DNA of 64,000 nt, taken from contig CAUYUJ010017865.1 in NCBI GenBank assembly GCA_963575745.1, positions 80,540-144,539 on the forward strand. The letters are read 5' to 3'. This stretch comes from Prorocentrum cordatum (lineage: Eukaryota; Sar; Dinophyceae; Prorocentrales; Prorocentraceae). The notes under the pieces were generated by a model that saw only the letters and a program-made list of their open reading frames with translations, was not told the DNA's origin and ran no database searches. Within the stretch, counting starts at the first letter, position 1. Each line of letters begins with the position of its first letter. The translations under genes were made by a program, and so were the position numbers. Below are positions 37,900 to 47,659 of the stretch, piece after piece.

Positions 37900-38480
37900 T
37901 CAACTTTGAACGATCGGGGCCGCGATCGGTTCAAGGTTGAACGATCGACGCGGTGTCATAGACCTTTGCGCGCGCCGACGCCGGACGAACCTGCTGTATG
38001 TTTCGCAGCTTGTGGTTCTTTGGTGGCCAAGGCGTACGCCGTGCCGTGTTTCATAATGTCATGGCCTCCGGCCAGTGCCGCCGATCCGGGGTGCTCCGGA
38101 TTCGGTGATCTTCGCGGCTCTGTGGCCTCCTCCCTCCTCGATTCTTCCGGTCCTCTTTCTTCTCCTTTGGGGGGGTGCCTGGAGCGGTCCCGGGGGGGGT
38201 CCGGGGAGGGTTCCAAGGGGAGGGTCCTGTGGACGGTAGCGGCTAGATCTGACGGGGTCCTTGGAACCCCCCGAAACATCTTAAGGATGTGCAAATCATT
38301 AAAAAAAACGCCAGATGGGAGACCGCCCCCCCCCTTCCCCTTCTTCCCCAGGGGGTTCCGGATGCGCAAATCATGAAGAAAACGATGGGGAACCGCCCCC
38401 CCCTCCCCCCATTCCCCGGCAGAGCCACCCTGGCGACCTCCCCCAAGCAGAGCTGAAGCTCTTGTTTAGGCTCAGAGCTG
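37900..38480. other. Repeat fragments, no gene
   Basis: Contains a block ACGATCGACGCGGTGTCAT to GACGAACCTGCTGTA that recurs at about 28695-28755 and 20510-20575, and two direct copies of GATG(T/C)GCAAATCAT followed by CCGCCCCCCC (38285-38330, 38357-38402). Confidence 0.6.
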
Positions 38481-38482
38481 AA

Positions 38483-40140
38483 GCTCTTGGAAACCATTTC
38501 TTAATTGCTTGGGACATGACGGGCGTCATGGCCCCCGCCGCCCCCCCCATATGACGTAACGCTCCCCCCCCAGTGCGCTCCGGGCACTGCCGCCGTGCGC
38601 ATTGGGATCCGCGTAGGTGTCCGCGTAGGCATCCGCATAAGAGTCTGGTCCGCAGTCGTCGTCGTCGTCGACGTCGTCGTCGTCGTCGTCGTCGTCGGTC
38701 GTGGCTCGTGGCTCGTGGCTCGTCGCTCGTCGCTCATTGTCGTCGTGCGCGCGGACGCGGCGGGAGCCTTTTTCTCTTTTGCTTTATATTAAATTCCAGG
38801 CCGGTGACGGCAATCATCTGGGGGGCGTGGAGGGGGTCGATGACGTCACGCTTCGCGCCGGCGGCGCCTGGGAATGCTCAGAGATGACGGAGGACAGGTG
38901 GCGCCAGCATGTAGGTGGCGATCTGCACCACAACGCGTGTGTACACTTCAGTGCGTGCGTGCACCACAGCGCTTGTGTACACTACACCGCCTATGTACAC
39001 CACAGCAGCCGCGTGCAACACAGCGTCAGTTTGTGCCACCGCGCGTCCGGGCACAACAGCTCTTGTGTACACCACAGCGCCTGCGTACACCACATCAGCC
39101 GTGTGCAACACAGCAGTGTACACCACGATGCTTGCGTGCATTGCAGTGCCTGTGTGCACTACGGCGCTTGTGTGCACCACAGCAACCGTGTGCAACACAG
39201 CACCACTGTTGTATGTAGTTCGAAGGAATCGTTATGACAAAATGGAGCGTTTGTGGATTCCACCGGAAACACCAGAAACTAATCCTTGTGGGCAATATAT
39301 TGCCAGGGGAATCTACGAATGCTTCCGAGTTCGCCCGCATCGCCGTAATTCCTTCCATCTGCGTCCAGGAGGCTCCAGCTAAATTGACCGTCCGAGAACC
39401 AAGTGGGCCGATTCAATAGACCATTCTGCGGTGCACGCTGAGTTGGGCACGTGCGTTGTAACGCCAACCCGCACGACAGGGGGTAACGAGGAGGAGGTGG
39501 AAGAGGAGGAGGAGGAAGAGAAAAAGGAGGAGGAAGAGGAGGAGGAGGTGGAAATGGAGGAGAAACGAAGAGGGAAAAACGTCGCATTCGATTAGCAGCA
39601 CTTTCCTGGCGTGGCGCCTCCGCAGCTGATCCTCGCGTACAGGCTCCTTTTACGTGTCCCATGCACGCAGGCACTGTGGTGTACAATAGCGCTGCGTTGC
39701 ACGCGGATGCTGTGGTGTAGACAGGCGCTGTGGCGTGCACAGGCGCCGCGGTGCACGCAAGCACTGTGGCGTACACGGGCGCTGTGTTGCACATGTTTGC
39801 TTCCGGTGTGCACATGTACGCCAGCGGTGTACTGTACGCAGCCACTGCAGTGTACACAGGCGTTGCGTTGCACACGGTCGTTGCGATGTACGCAGGCGCT
39901 GTGGTGTGCACGCGCGCTGTGGTGCACGCGAGCGTCATGGTGTACACAGGCGGTCTGATCGCCACCTACATGCTGCTCGCGTCGTCGTCGTCGTCGTCGC
40001 TTGTCGCTCGTCGCGCCGTGCGCGCGGGCGCGGCTGTGGTGCCGGAGCCACACGGCGGGGGGGGGGCGTTACGTCATACCCCCCCCGCACCCCCCCCCCA
40101 TGACGCCCGTCATCGCCGAATATAAAGAAACGCTCTTTTG
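38483..40140. mobile_element. Large family R inverted-repeat element carrying mirrored minisatellites
   Basis: Outer ends: CATGACGGGCGTCATGGCCC with CCATATGACGTAACGC on the left; GCGTTACGTCATACCCC with CCATGACGCCCGTCATCG on the right. Inside, CAGCATGTAGGTGGCGATC (38904) is mirrored by GATCGCCACCTACATGCTG (39959). Between these, a left array of units such as TGTGTACACCACAGCGC (38922-39210) is mirrored by a right array of GCTGTGGTGTACACAGGCG (39660-39955). About 450 bp (39215-39655) of unique sequence with a GGA-rich stretch separates the arms. No transposase frame seen, so it looks non-autonomous. Confidence 0.8.
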
Positions 40141-40199
40141 GTGAGGCTCTTTGTAGCTCACACGCCGAATCGGCGGATTTGTTTTGAAGTTTTCATGTT

Positions 40200-40345
40200 T
40201 TTTAAATTCCTTTCTCTCTCTCTCCTTCTCTGTTCCTTTCTCGTCTCTCTCTCTCTCTGTCAATCTCTCTCTCTTTCTCTATCGCTCCCTCTCTTATTTA
40301 TTTTCTTCTTCTTCTTCTTCTCTCCCTCTCTAGATATATTTATAT
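40200..40345. repeat. CT-rich microsatellite
   Basis: TCTCTCTC runs and CTT triplets, pyrimidine-rich, followed by an AT-rich stretch. Confidence 0.9.
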
Positions 40346-40399
40346 ATCACTCTTTCATGTACACATCATCGCGATTGTACACATTAGTTTTCCAATGCG

Positions 40400-41016
40400 A
40401 CAGAGTTGCAATTTGAGAGGGAGTGCGTGCACACTACGTCGATGCTACAGTGTGCTCGGCACAGGTGAGTTGTAGGGGAACTGTGGCCAAAGAGGGTTCC
40501 ATGCGAATGGCGCGCAGTGGGACTTGCAGTGAACTTGTTCCGTGCTTGCGTTGGTGTGGTAATGTCGGCACAGTAGCTTCGCCTCGAGAGTCTGACACCT
40601 ACTTCTTTTCTGGCAGACATCGGTGTCGTTCTCCTGGATCTCGAGGATCTCCCGAGGAGCCGTCGATACGGATGCTTGCCCGCCCTTGAGAGCGGGAAAT
40701 CATCCTTACGCGGAGCGCCAGCGCCACCTCAAGTGCAGCGATAGCGGCAACGACAGGGTGAGTGAATCGGCTGGTCGGCTCTTCGCTTTCCCCGCATGTG
40801 ATGTTATGTTTGTCGGCGCCGCGGCGCCACCGCCCAGCCCCCCTCACCGAGCGCGTTTCAGTACTCGCAAAGTGCCCACTCGCAAACGCCCGATAAGCAT
40901 ATTCTTGCTTCGATGCAGTTTATCGTGTATCCCCGGTGAGGAGGGTGGACGACGGAGGAGGGAAAAGGATGATTCGTTTTCGGATGACGAGGAGCAGGAG
41001 GAGGAAAAGGAAGAGT
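40400..41016. other. No gene recognised; family U fragment
   Basis: Plain sequence, then a family U fragment (CACCGAGCGCGTTTCAGTAC, about 40845-40935). No splice-bounded coding segment recognised. Confidence 0.5.
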
Positions 41017-41075
41017 CGGAAGAAGAGGAGGAGGAGGAGGAGGAGGAGGAGGAGGAGGAGGAGGAGGAGGAGGAG
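41017..41075. repeat. GAG microsatellite
   Basis: About 17 GAG triplets. Confidence 0.95.
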
Positions 41076-41258
41076 TTGTTGTTCAGGCTTTTCGCGAGCA
41101 GTTCCTCTGCGAGTCGTGGACTCGTGGATCGCGCGCGTCGGCCCTCGCAGGGCCGACCCCCGGGACGCCCGGGCGCGGAGTCCTGCGGCGAGGGCCAGCA
41201 CGCACCCGCACACCTCGGGGGAGGCAGCTCCCGGGAGGTGGGACTCCGCATCGGCGCA

Positions 41259-41433
41259 GCGAGCGAAGAACGGTATAAAATAAACTTTCCGCCTTCGGGG
41301 ACACCTGCCCCTGGGCGGCTGGAAAGTTTATACCCCTACGGTGCCACTGGAAGGGTATAAACCTTCCAGCCGCCCTGGGAGAGGCGCCCCCGACAGCGAA
41401 AAAGTTTATTTTAAACCGTTCTTCGCCCGTTAA
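41259..41433. mobile_element. Family B palindrome, complete copy
   Basis: GCGAAGAACGGTATAAAATA and GGCGGCTGGAAAGTTTATAC mirrored by GTATAAACCTTCCAGCCGCC and AAACCGTTCTTCGCCCGTTAA. Confidence 0.93.
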
Positions 41434-41467
41434 CCAGCGCTGGTCTATCCCGGGTCGAAGACCACGA

Positions 41468-41663
41468 TGTTCCAGCCTGCTTTAGCCTTGACCACCAGAG
41501 GTTATCTTTCGAGCACCAAGAAGGTGCCGAAGCTCGAGGGTTTTCACGTGTCGGGCCCTGGGAGACACTCGTCCGACGCTGTTTCGACACTCTTTCGACA
41601 CTTTTCCGGGTGCTCGATATTATTTCTGGGATGTGGTCCTTAAGTACGATGGGAGCAACTAAG
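41468..41663. mobile_element. Family J element, copy 2
   Basis: GTTCCAGCCTGCTTTAGCCT at the left, CTCGATATTATTTCTGGGAT and GTCCTTAAGTACGATGGGAG at the right. Confidence 0.9.
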
Positions 41664-41854
41664 TCAAAGATTGGCTTCATTCGGCTCTGATCCCGCTGAA
41701 TCCGGCTCAGTCCCGATCGCTCCCGCGCAGTGCCGCGCAATCTGGCTCCTTCCCGGGCTGAATCGGGCCGGATCTGGCCCCCAGGCCCATGCATCGGGCT
41801 CAGTAGCCTGTGGTCGTTATGGGGAAGACCTCACAGGAGTTGCCTCCTAGCATC

Positions 41855-42030
41855 ACCACCCACCAAACCACGCCAATCCGACCCGACGGCCCCAATTTGC
41901 CCTCCATTCCTAGTGGGCAGGGGCGTCGGAGAACATGAAACAAAAAAACACATGTGGAACCCGTACCCCCCCAACCCGAAACTGGGTGGGCTCTTTGGGT
42001 TCGGTTGGGGGGAGTCTGGAAGGTAGTCAT
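41855..42030. mobile_element. Family Q element, copy 3
   Basis: CCACCCACCAAACCACGCCA to TTTGGGTTCGGTTGGGG, with GTGGAACCCGTACCCCCCCA inside as in copy 1. Confidence 0.75.
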
Positions 42031-42035
42031 CACAT

Positions 42036-42240
42036 TGATCGGCGGCGAGCGAGGGGGGGAAGTGAAAAGGAGAAGGCATTCTCAGAAGGTTCGGAAGCCC
42101 CCCAGCCTTCTCGGAATTTTTCTAAGCCTTCCCCGAAGACGCAGAGCACTTCTCAGAAGGCGCGAGGGCTTCCGAGAAGTCCCGCCGCCTGCTGAGAAAG
42201 CCTTCTCCTTCTCACTTCCCCCCTCGCCCGCCGCAGACTT
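42036..42240. mobile_element. Family G element, copy 3
   Basis: GCGAGCGAGGGGGGGAAGTG, GAAGGCATTCTCAGAAGGTT, GCACTTCTCAGAAGGCGCGA and GAAAGCCTTCTCCTTCTCAC; the two ends are inverted copies of each other. Confidence 0.88.
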
Positions 42241-42293
42241 GAGAGTGAGGGCGTCCACGCATCCACGCCCACAGCTCCCCAGAGACCCAAGGC

Positions 42294-42486
42294 TTCCGAC
42301 GTTCCAACTTACTTTAGCCTCGACCACCAGAAAGAATTTCGAGCACCGAGAACGTACCGAATCGTGACGGCTTTGCCACGCGTCGGGTCCGGGGAGGCGA
42401 TGCTCGTTCGACGCTGCTTCGATACTTTTCTGGGTGCTCGAAATTATCCCTGGGGTGTGGCCCTCAAGTACGATGGGAGCAACGTA
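42294..42486. mobile_element. Family J element, copy 3
   Basis: GTTCCAACTTACTTTAGCCT and AGAATTTCGAGCACCGAGAA on the left, GGTGCTCGAAATTATCCCTG and CTCAAGTACGATGGGAGCAA on the right. Confidence 0.9.
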
Positions 42487-42690
42487 ACCGACTACATAGC
42501 AAACCAACAATAAACAATACAACTAATCAAAAACAACATGAACATAACATAATAACCGATACCTAGAGACACATAACCTAAATACATGAAACAACAACGA
42601 CACACAACATTACACAAAAACGCAACTCACAGTTAGCAAAATAACAAAACATCATAGAGAAACAACACAACAACACAAACCATACAAAAC
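42484..42690. repeat. A/C-rich low-complexity stretch
   Basis: Dominated by ACAACA, AACATAA and CACAAC words with almost no G on the + strand; a sharp local change from the GC-rich surroundings. Confidence 0.85.
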
Positions 42691-43089
42691 AACAGCACGC
42701 AAACGCCCAAGGGGCAGGACGCCGGCACCCTGCGGCTGCGCACCGCCGCCCGTGGGCCTCGCCTTTTCCTGCCGCCCTCCTTCCTCGGGCAGGGGAGGGC
42801 GCGGGACGCTCGAGCTTTTTCAGGCCAGCTGCTTTGCTCAGCAGCTGGCGACTGTTCCTGGTGCCTTCGAGCGGCGTAGAGCCAACAAAAAAAACTCTCG
42901 AGCTTTTGCCGGGGCCCGAGGCCGCCGACGCGCGCGTGGCTCCGCGCGCTCGCGGGGGGCGCGCTGCCTTGCCTCCTCGGTCGGGCGAGGAGAGCTATGC
43001 ACCTGCACCGATCCTGGCACGGCCCATCTTTGGCCCCAGGACCGGTGCAGATGCCTTCCTGGTCACGGTAGGAGGGCGTATGCACCGAT

Positions 43090-44040
43090 CCTGGGCTCAG
43101 TTTCAGTACTCCACAGCCTCTGTCTCCAATACCGCACCGGATACTCAACAGGCTGCCTCCCCAAGACGAACTGGAATAGATCCCCCTCCGTCTCCAACAC
43201 CACGCCCTGTAATCCACAGCCTCCGTCTCTAACACCACACCCCATAGTCAACAAGCTTTCTCCCCAAGCTGAAAGTGAACAGGTCCTTGTACTCAACTCC
43301 CGCCGTCTTAACCATCACGCCCAGTAATACAGCCTCCATCTCCGACACCACACCCAATTCTCAACAGGCTCCCTCCCCAAGGTAAGCTTGAAGCGACCTT
43401 TCTAACTCAACTCTCTCCGCCTCCATCACCGCACCCAGTGCTGCACAGCCTCCGTCTCCAAGACACCCAATTATCAACAGGCTCAACCCCTAGTATGATC
43501 TTGATGAGATCCTTCCACTCAGCTTCCCCCGTCTCCAACACCACGCCCAACACTCCGCAGCCTCCATCTCCATCTCCACACCCTTTTCCTTTTCTGCCCT
43601 TCCAGGGAGAAAGGGGTTCATGGGACATCAGGAATCCTCCATTGTGCATTTTACATTATAGCTCATTTCTGATCCGTACGGTTTTCGCATCTATTTTTGG
43701 AGGCGTATTTTGTTCAAATGTTTTTTTGGTCCAAGTACTCCACAGCCTCCGTCTCCAATGCCACACCGAATGCTCGACAGGCTCCCTCCCCAAGGCAACC
43801 TTGAAAAGACCCTGATACTCAACTCAATCCGTCTCCAACGCCACGCCCAGTACTACACAGCCGCCGTTTTCAACACTACACCCAATACTCAACAGGCTCC
43901 CTCCCCAAGATGTACTTGAGGAAATCCTTCTACATAATTCCCTCGTTTTCCAACACCACGCCCAGTACTGCACAGCTGCCGTCTCCAACACCACGCCCAA
44001 TACTCAGCAGGCTCCCTCTCTAATACCACAGCCTCTTCCT
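43090..44040. repeat. Degenerate ~60-125 bp tandem repeat
   Basis: Units are variants of CTCCGTCTCCAACACCACGC, CCA(A/G)TACTCAACAGGCTCCC and TCCCCAAG.., repeated about eight times with a unique patch near 43560-43730. Confidence 0.9.
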
Positions 44041-44409
44041 CTTCTTCCCTTCCAGGAGGACAGGAGGGTTTATGGTGCATGCGGAGGCAAACCTATCTAT
44101 CGTTCCATATGTAAGTTAATGAACCAATCAACATATCAATGTATCGATCTATCTATTCATCTATCTGTCTATATCTAATATATATATATATATATGTATT
44201 GCGCGTCCCGGCACGAGCCCTGACGCCCCAGTCTCCATGTGATGTCTGCAGCGGCAGCTCGCGCCAGATTTCAGACCGGGCCCCGCCTGTCGCCTTGACA
44301 TCCGCCGAGCTGCCTGTTTCAGCCAGCGGCCCCGGGGGTCCCGACCCCTTCCTCCGGGGGGCCGCTGTCCCTCCTGGGTCCCGTGCCGCTGGTCCCGGGG
44401 CCGAGTGCG

Positions 44410-44527
44410 CGACCCCCGAGGGCCGAAATCGAGGAACGACCCCCGAGGAGGCCGAACTCGAGGAGCGACCCCCCGAGGGCCGAACTCGAGGAGCGACCCC
44501 CCCAGCGGCCGAAGTCGAGGAGCGACC
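44410..44527. repeat. 30-bp tandem repeat, four units
   Basis: The unit GAGGAGCGACCCCCCGAGGG then CCGAACTC repeats four times with small changes. Being a multiple of three it keeps a frame open (EERPPEGRTRG-like); the GC-rich surroundings (44220-44750) stay open too, but no exon signals were convincing. Confidence 0.85.
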
Positions 44528-44757
44528 GCCGGTTCAAGACGTCCGACTGGTCAGACGCTGGGTTCCCGGCGGCCCCCGCGAGGCGAGCGCGAGCCCCCGC
44601 AGCCCGAGCCCCCCTGCGCGCCTCGGCCGCAGAGCCGAGGGGGCCGCCGCGCTCTCCGGGCGCCCCGGGGCCCGCCTCTCGGGGACAGCGCGGGTTCCCG
44701 ACGCCGAGCGAGGCGGCACCGGCCACATTTTGGGGAGGGCACTTCCCCCGAACCTTA

Positions 44758-44954
44758 TGCTGTTCCAACTTACTTTAGCCGTGATCGCGAGAAAGAATTT
44801 CGAGCCCCCCAAAACATACCGAAACTCGAGGGTTTTCACCGGTCGGGCCCTGGGAGACACTGTTTCGACACTGTTTCGATACTCTTTTGACACTTTCCCG
44901 GGCGCTCGGAATTATTTCTGGGATGTGGTCCTTAAGTACGATGGGAGCAACATA
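44758..44954. mobile_element. Family J element, copy 4
   Basis: TGTTCCAACTTACTTTAGCC and AAGAATTTCGAGCCCCCCAA on the left, GGAATTATTTCTGGGATGTG and CCTTAAGTACGATGGGAGCA on the right. Confidence 0.92.
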
Positions 44955-45554
44955 GCCCGATCCATGGATTTGGCGACCGCGCGCCAAATCCAATTGATCG
45001 CCGATCCATATGTTCCCTGAGATCCTGGGGTTGCGATTTCTTCGCGACACGTGTTTTAGCTCAGTTTCAGGCCCCGGGAACCTCACAGATCGATCCGGCT
45101 CGAAACATGGCGCAGACAGATGCGGTCCGGGGCTCTGGGCGTGATTTCTTGCGATGTTGCACTTTGTTTGCAACGTCGGATCTCAGGGCTTGCGCGCCCC
45201 AGATCGGCAGTTCCCCGTCCTCGGGGTGCGTTCCAGCAGCCGCGCCTCGCCGCGAGCGTTCCCCAGGGGGTGCCCGGAGCGTCGCGGGCGGCTGCCGGGG
45301 AGACGAGGCCCGAGCTCGGGCCCCGAGGCCGAGCATTCGGAGGAGGACTGGTGTGGTGAGCCGGTGCGGGTTCGGGGCCACAGCGCGGTTTTGGGGCTCG
45401 GGTCGTTCTCCGAGGACCGTCTCGGGCGACCGGGGCCTCCAGGGTCTCAAGGCCGTGGGGTGACGGAGCGTGCGGTGACGGAGCGTGCGGTGAGGTCTCT
45501 TGGGATTCCGAGGTCACCGCGCGATCTGTTCTCGCACGGCTTTGGGCTCCCCAG
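44955..45554. other. End of the long intron, no element recognised
   Basis: A GC-rich stretch with a direct repeat GTGACGGAGCGTGCG (45460-45490). Frames are Arg/Pro-rich without motifs. It ends with GGGCTCCCCAG before helicase exon F. Confidence 0.5.
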
Positions 45555-45641
45555 CGTGCTGCCGAGGCGAAAGAGCTCATCGAGGTGTTGGAGAAGTCCG
45601 AGCAGCCCGTGCCGCCAGAGCTCACCAAGATCGCCGCGGAC
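45555..45641 (+). CDS. DEAD-box RNA helicase exon F (C-terminal helix)
   Basis: Encodes RAAEAKELIEVLEKSEQPV then PPELTKIAAD. A helix of the form A.xLIxVLEx(A/S)xQxVPPEL directly follows the helicase core in DEAD-box proteins of the DDX5/Dbp2-like group. The acceptor is GGCTCCCCAG. It starts in phase 0, which fits exon E, and ends at GCGGAC|GTCTTG, the only GT donor among the sure exons, again in phase 0. It lies 31.6 kb after the motif VI exon. Confidence 0.85.
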
Positions 45642-46004
45642 GTCTTGAGCTCGGCGCCCGTTCTGTGTGATCGTGACGTTCTGATTCGGTCCGTGAATGT
45701 GGTTTCTCTTCTTCTTCTTCGTGTTGCTAAGCTCTTACGGACCAGTTTTCCTAAGCTGAGTTGGCCGCCGGTGGGGTTGGTTGGAAGGGTTGGCCGGAGG
45801 GTGGCGTGGGTTGGCCGAGAGGTTCGTCTGGCTTGGATACTTGTTCTGTCGTGACAGTTTTTGAAGCGTCGCGGATGCGGCTGGCTTTTAGTTTAGAGAG
45901 AATGGGGGGTCCGTCCCCGCGATTCCGTGTTACGCCAGGCGCGCGTGGTCATCCTTGAGATGTTCGTTTGTCGCGTTGTTCTTTTTATTTACTATTTTTA
46001 TGTT

Positions 46005-46582
46005 TCTTCTTCTTCTCCTCCTTCTTCATCACCACCATCATCATCACCATTATCATCACCATTATCATCATCAGCATCATCATCATCATCAGCAACATCG
46101 CCATCATCATCAACATTAGCATCAGCGACATCATCAGCATCATCATGATCATCATCACAAGCATCATCAACATCGTCAGCATCATCATCATCGTCACCAT
46201 CATCATTATCAGCATCATCATCATAATCACCATCATCATCATAATCATTATCGCCATCATTATCATCATCATCAGCGTATTCGTCTTCTGTATCGGCATC
46301 TTCATATTCATCAGCATCGTCATCGTCATCGTGTCATATTATTTTTTATCCTCATCGTCATATTCATATTCACGTTCACCTCTATTTTCAACGCCAACTT
46401 CCTATGCATCTTCAGCTTCATCTTCAACTGAATGTTTATCATAGTTCTTCTTCTTCTTCTTATTCTTCTTCTCGCCTCCTCCTCCTCCTCCTCCTCTTTC
46501 TTCTTATTATTGTTCTGCTTCTTCTCCTTCTTCTCGTTCCTCTCCTTCCTCTCCTTCTCTTTCTCTCTCCCTCCTCCCCCTG
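46005..46582. repeat. ATC array passing into TTC/CTC pyrimidine tract
   Basis: About 315 bp of ATC/ACC/AGC triplets, a short unique part, then TTC and CTC from about 46440 to 46582. The pyrimidine part forms the tract of a splice acceptor. Confidence 0.93.
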
Positions 46583-46586
46583 TCAG

Positions 46587-46800
46587 GCAAGACTGGGCCC
46601 GCGCGCGAGCAACGGTGGCGGGGCGGGGCGCTGGCTGCTCGCCGGGGCCCTGGCAGGGCCCCGCGCGGGCCCGCGCGCCCTGCGGGGGGCGGCGGGCCGG
46701 GCGGTCCCGGGCGGCCGACCCCAGGGCGCGGCCTCGCGCGGGAGCTCCGAGGACTTCCAGGCCGAGCGGGCCGGTGCGGCCAGCGGCGGCCACGCGCACG
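46587..46800 (+). CDS. Probable helicase exon G, low-complexity C-terminal tail
   Basis: A very long pyrimidine tract ends CCCTGTCAG. In phase 0, matching the end of exon F, the frame reads ARLGPRASNGGGAGRW, then Gly/Arg/Ala-rich sequence (GGRPQGAASRGSSEDFQ) and AERAGAASGGHAHAPHAHA. Gly/Arg-rich tails are common after the core of such helicases and bind RNA loosely. The right boundary is not clear; the frame stays open to 46937. Composition-driven chance translation is possible, so the call rests on phase, acceptor and position. Confidence 0.5.
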
Positions 46801-46911
46801 CGCCACACGCCCACGCACGAACGACGCGAAGATCGGGACAAAATCGGATCGGGATAGCTCGAGATCTCGGAGGGTCGGCGGGTTTGGAGGACGTATTGGG
46901 CGCCGCGGCCG

Positions 46912-46965
46912 CTCCAGAGCGTTCCCGAACGCTCTGAGAGCGCTCCGGAACGCTCTGGAGCGATT
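46912..46965. repeat. Overlapping palindromes of GAGCGTTC/GAACGCTC
   Basis: CCAGAGCGTTCCCGAACGCTC, GAGAGCGCTC and CCGGAACGCTCTGGAGCG overlap to give several alternative hairpins within 54 bp. Confidence 0.85.
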
Positions 46966-46969
46966 CTAT

Positions 46970-47343
46970 AGGCTTACGCCACATCCGCCGACCCCTTTTT
47001 TTTCCGCGTGGTCGTTATCACGGCTTCTTTGCAAGCTGCGGGAAAGATTCAGGTGGTGACCTTGAACTGTGTTCGGGTGCTGTTGGGCGGGCCGTCGCGC
47101 ATGGGCGCCGTTTGGGGGGCCCTGTCGCGGGGGGTATCAGGCATGCACGGGGTGTTTGGGGGTTCGCTCCGAGGGTTCCGTGGTCGTCCTTGGGGCTTTT
47201 CGGGTGGCGGAGTCGGGGCAGTACGTTGCGCGCCGGTGACATCTCAAGGGTGTCGGCGGATGCCGTCCGGGAGTACTGTGGAGTATCATGGTCGGAGTCT
47301 TTCGGGTAGTGTGTTGCCAGGTGACGAGGATGGTCCTGCTGAC
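46970..47343. other. No gene recognised
   Basis: Plain sequence between the presumed helicase tail and a GAT array. No poly-A signal or further helicase exon could be recognised. Confidence 0.5.
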
Positions 47344-47658
47344 ACGACGGCGACCATGACGACGATGGTGATGCTGCTGATGATGACGATGATGACGACG
47401 TTAATGACAATTGCGACGACGATGAGGAAGATGATGGTGATGATGATGGTGGTGGTGATGATGATGATGGGGAGGATGAAGATGAGGGTGAGGATGAGGA
47501 TGAGGATGACGAGGAAGAGAAAGAGGAGGAGGGAGGAGGAGGAGGAGGAAGAGCAGCAGGATGAGGAGGAGGAGGAGGAGGGGGGAGGGAGGGGGAGGAG
47601 GAAGAGGAGGAGGAGGAGGAACGATGATGAGATGGAGGAGGAGGAGGGGGAGGAGGGA
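47344..47658. repeat. GAT array passing into GAG
   Basis: Degenerate GAT/GAC triplets to about 47510, then GAGGAG with small slips. Confidence 0.95.
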
Positions 47659-47659
47659 T

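Larger units (their letters stand above)
13967..45554 (+). other. Predicted 31.6-kb intron E-F of the helicase gene
   Basis: No other DEAD-box sequence is seen between the motif VI exon and the C-terminal helix exon, so this whole span would be one intron starting GCCCTG and ending GGGCTCCCCAG. It contains most of the repeat families listed here and a set of + strand exon candidates that may form a nested gene (21879-35376). The alternative is that exon F belongs to another helicase copy whose other exons lie outside the window. Confidence 0.6.
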
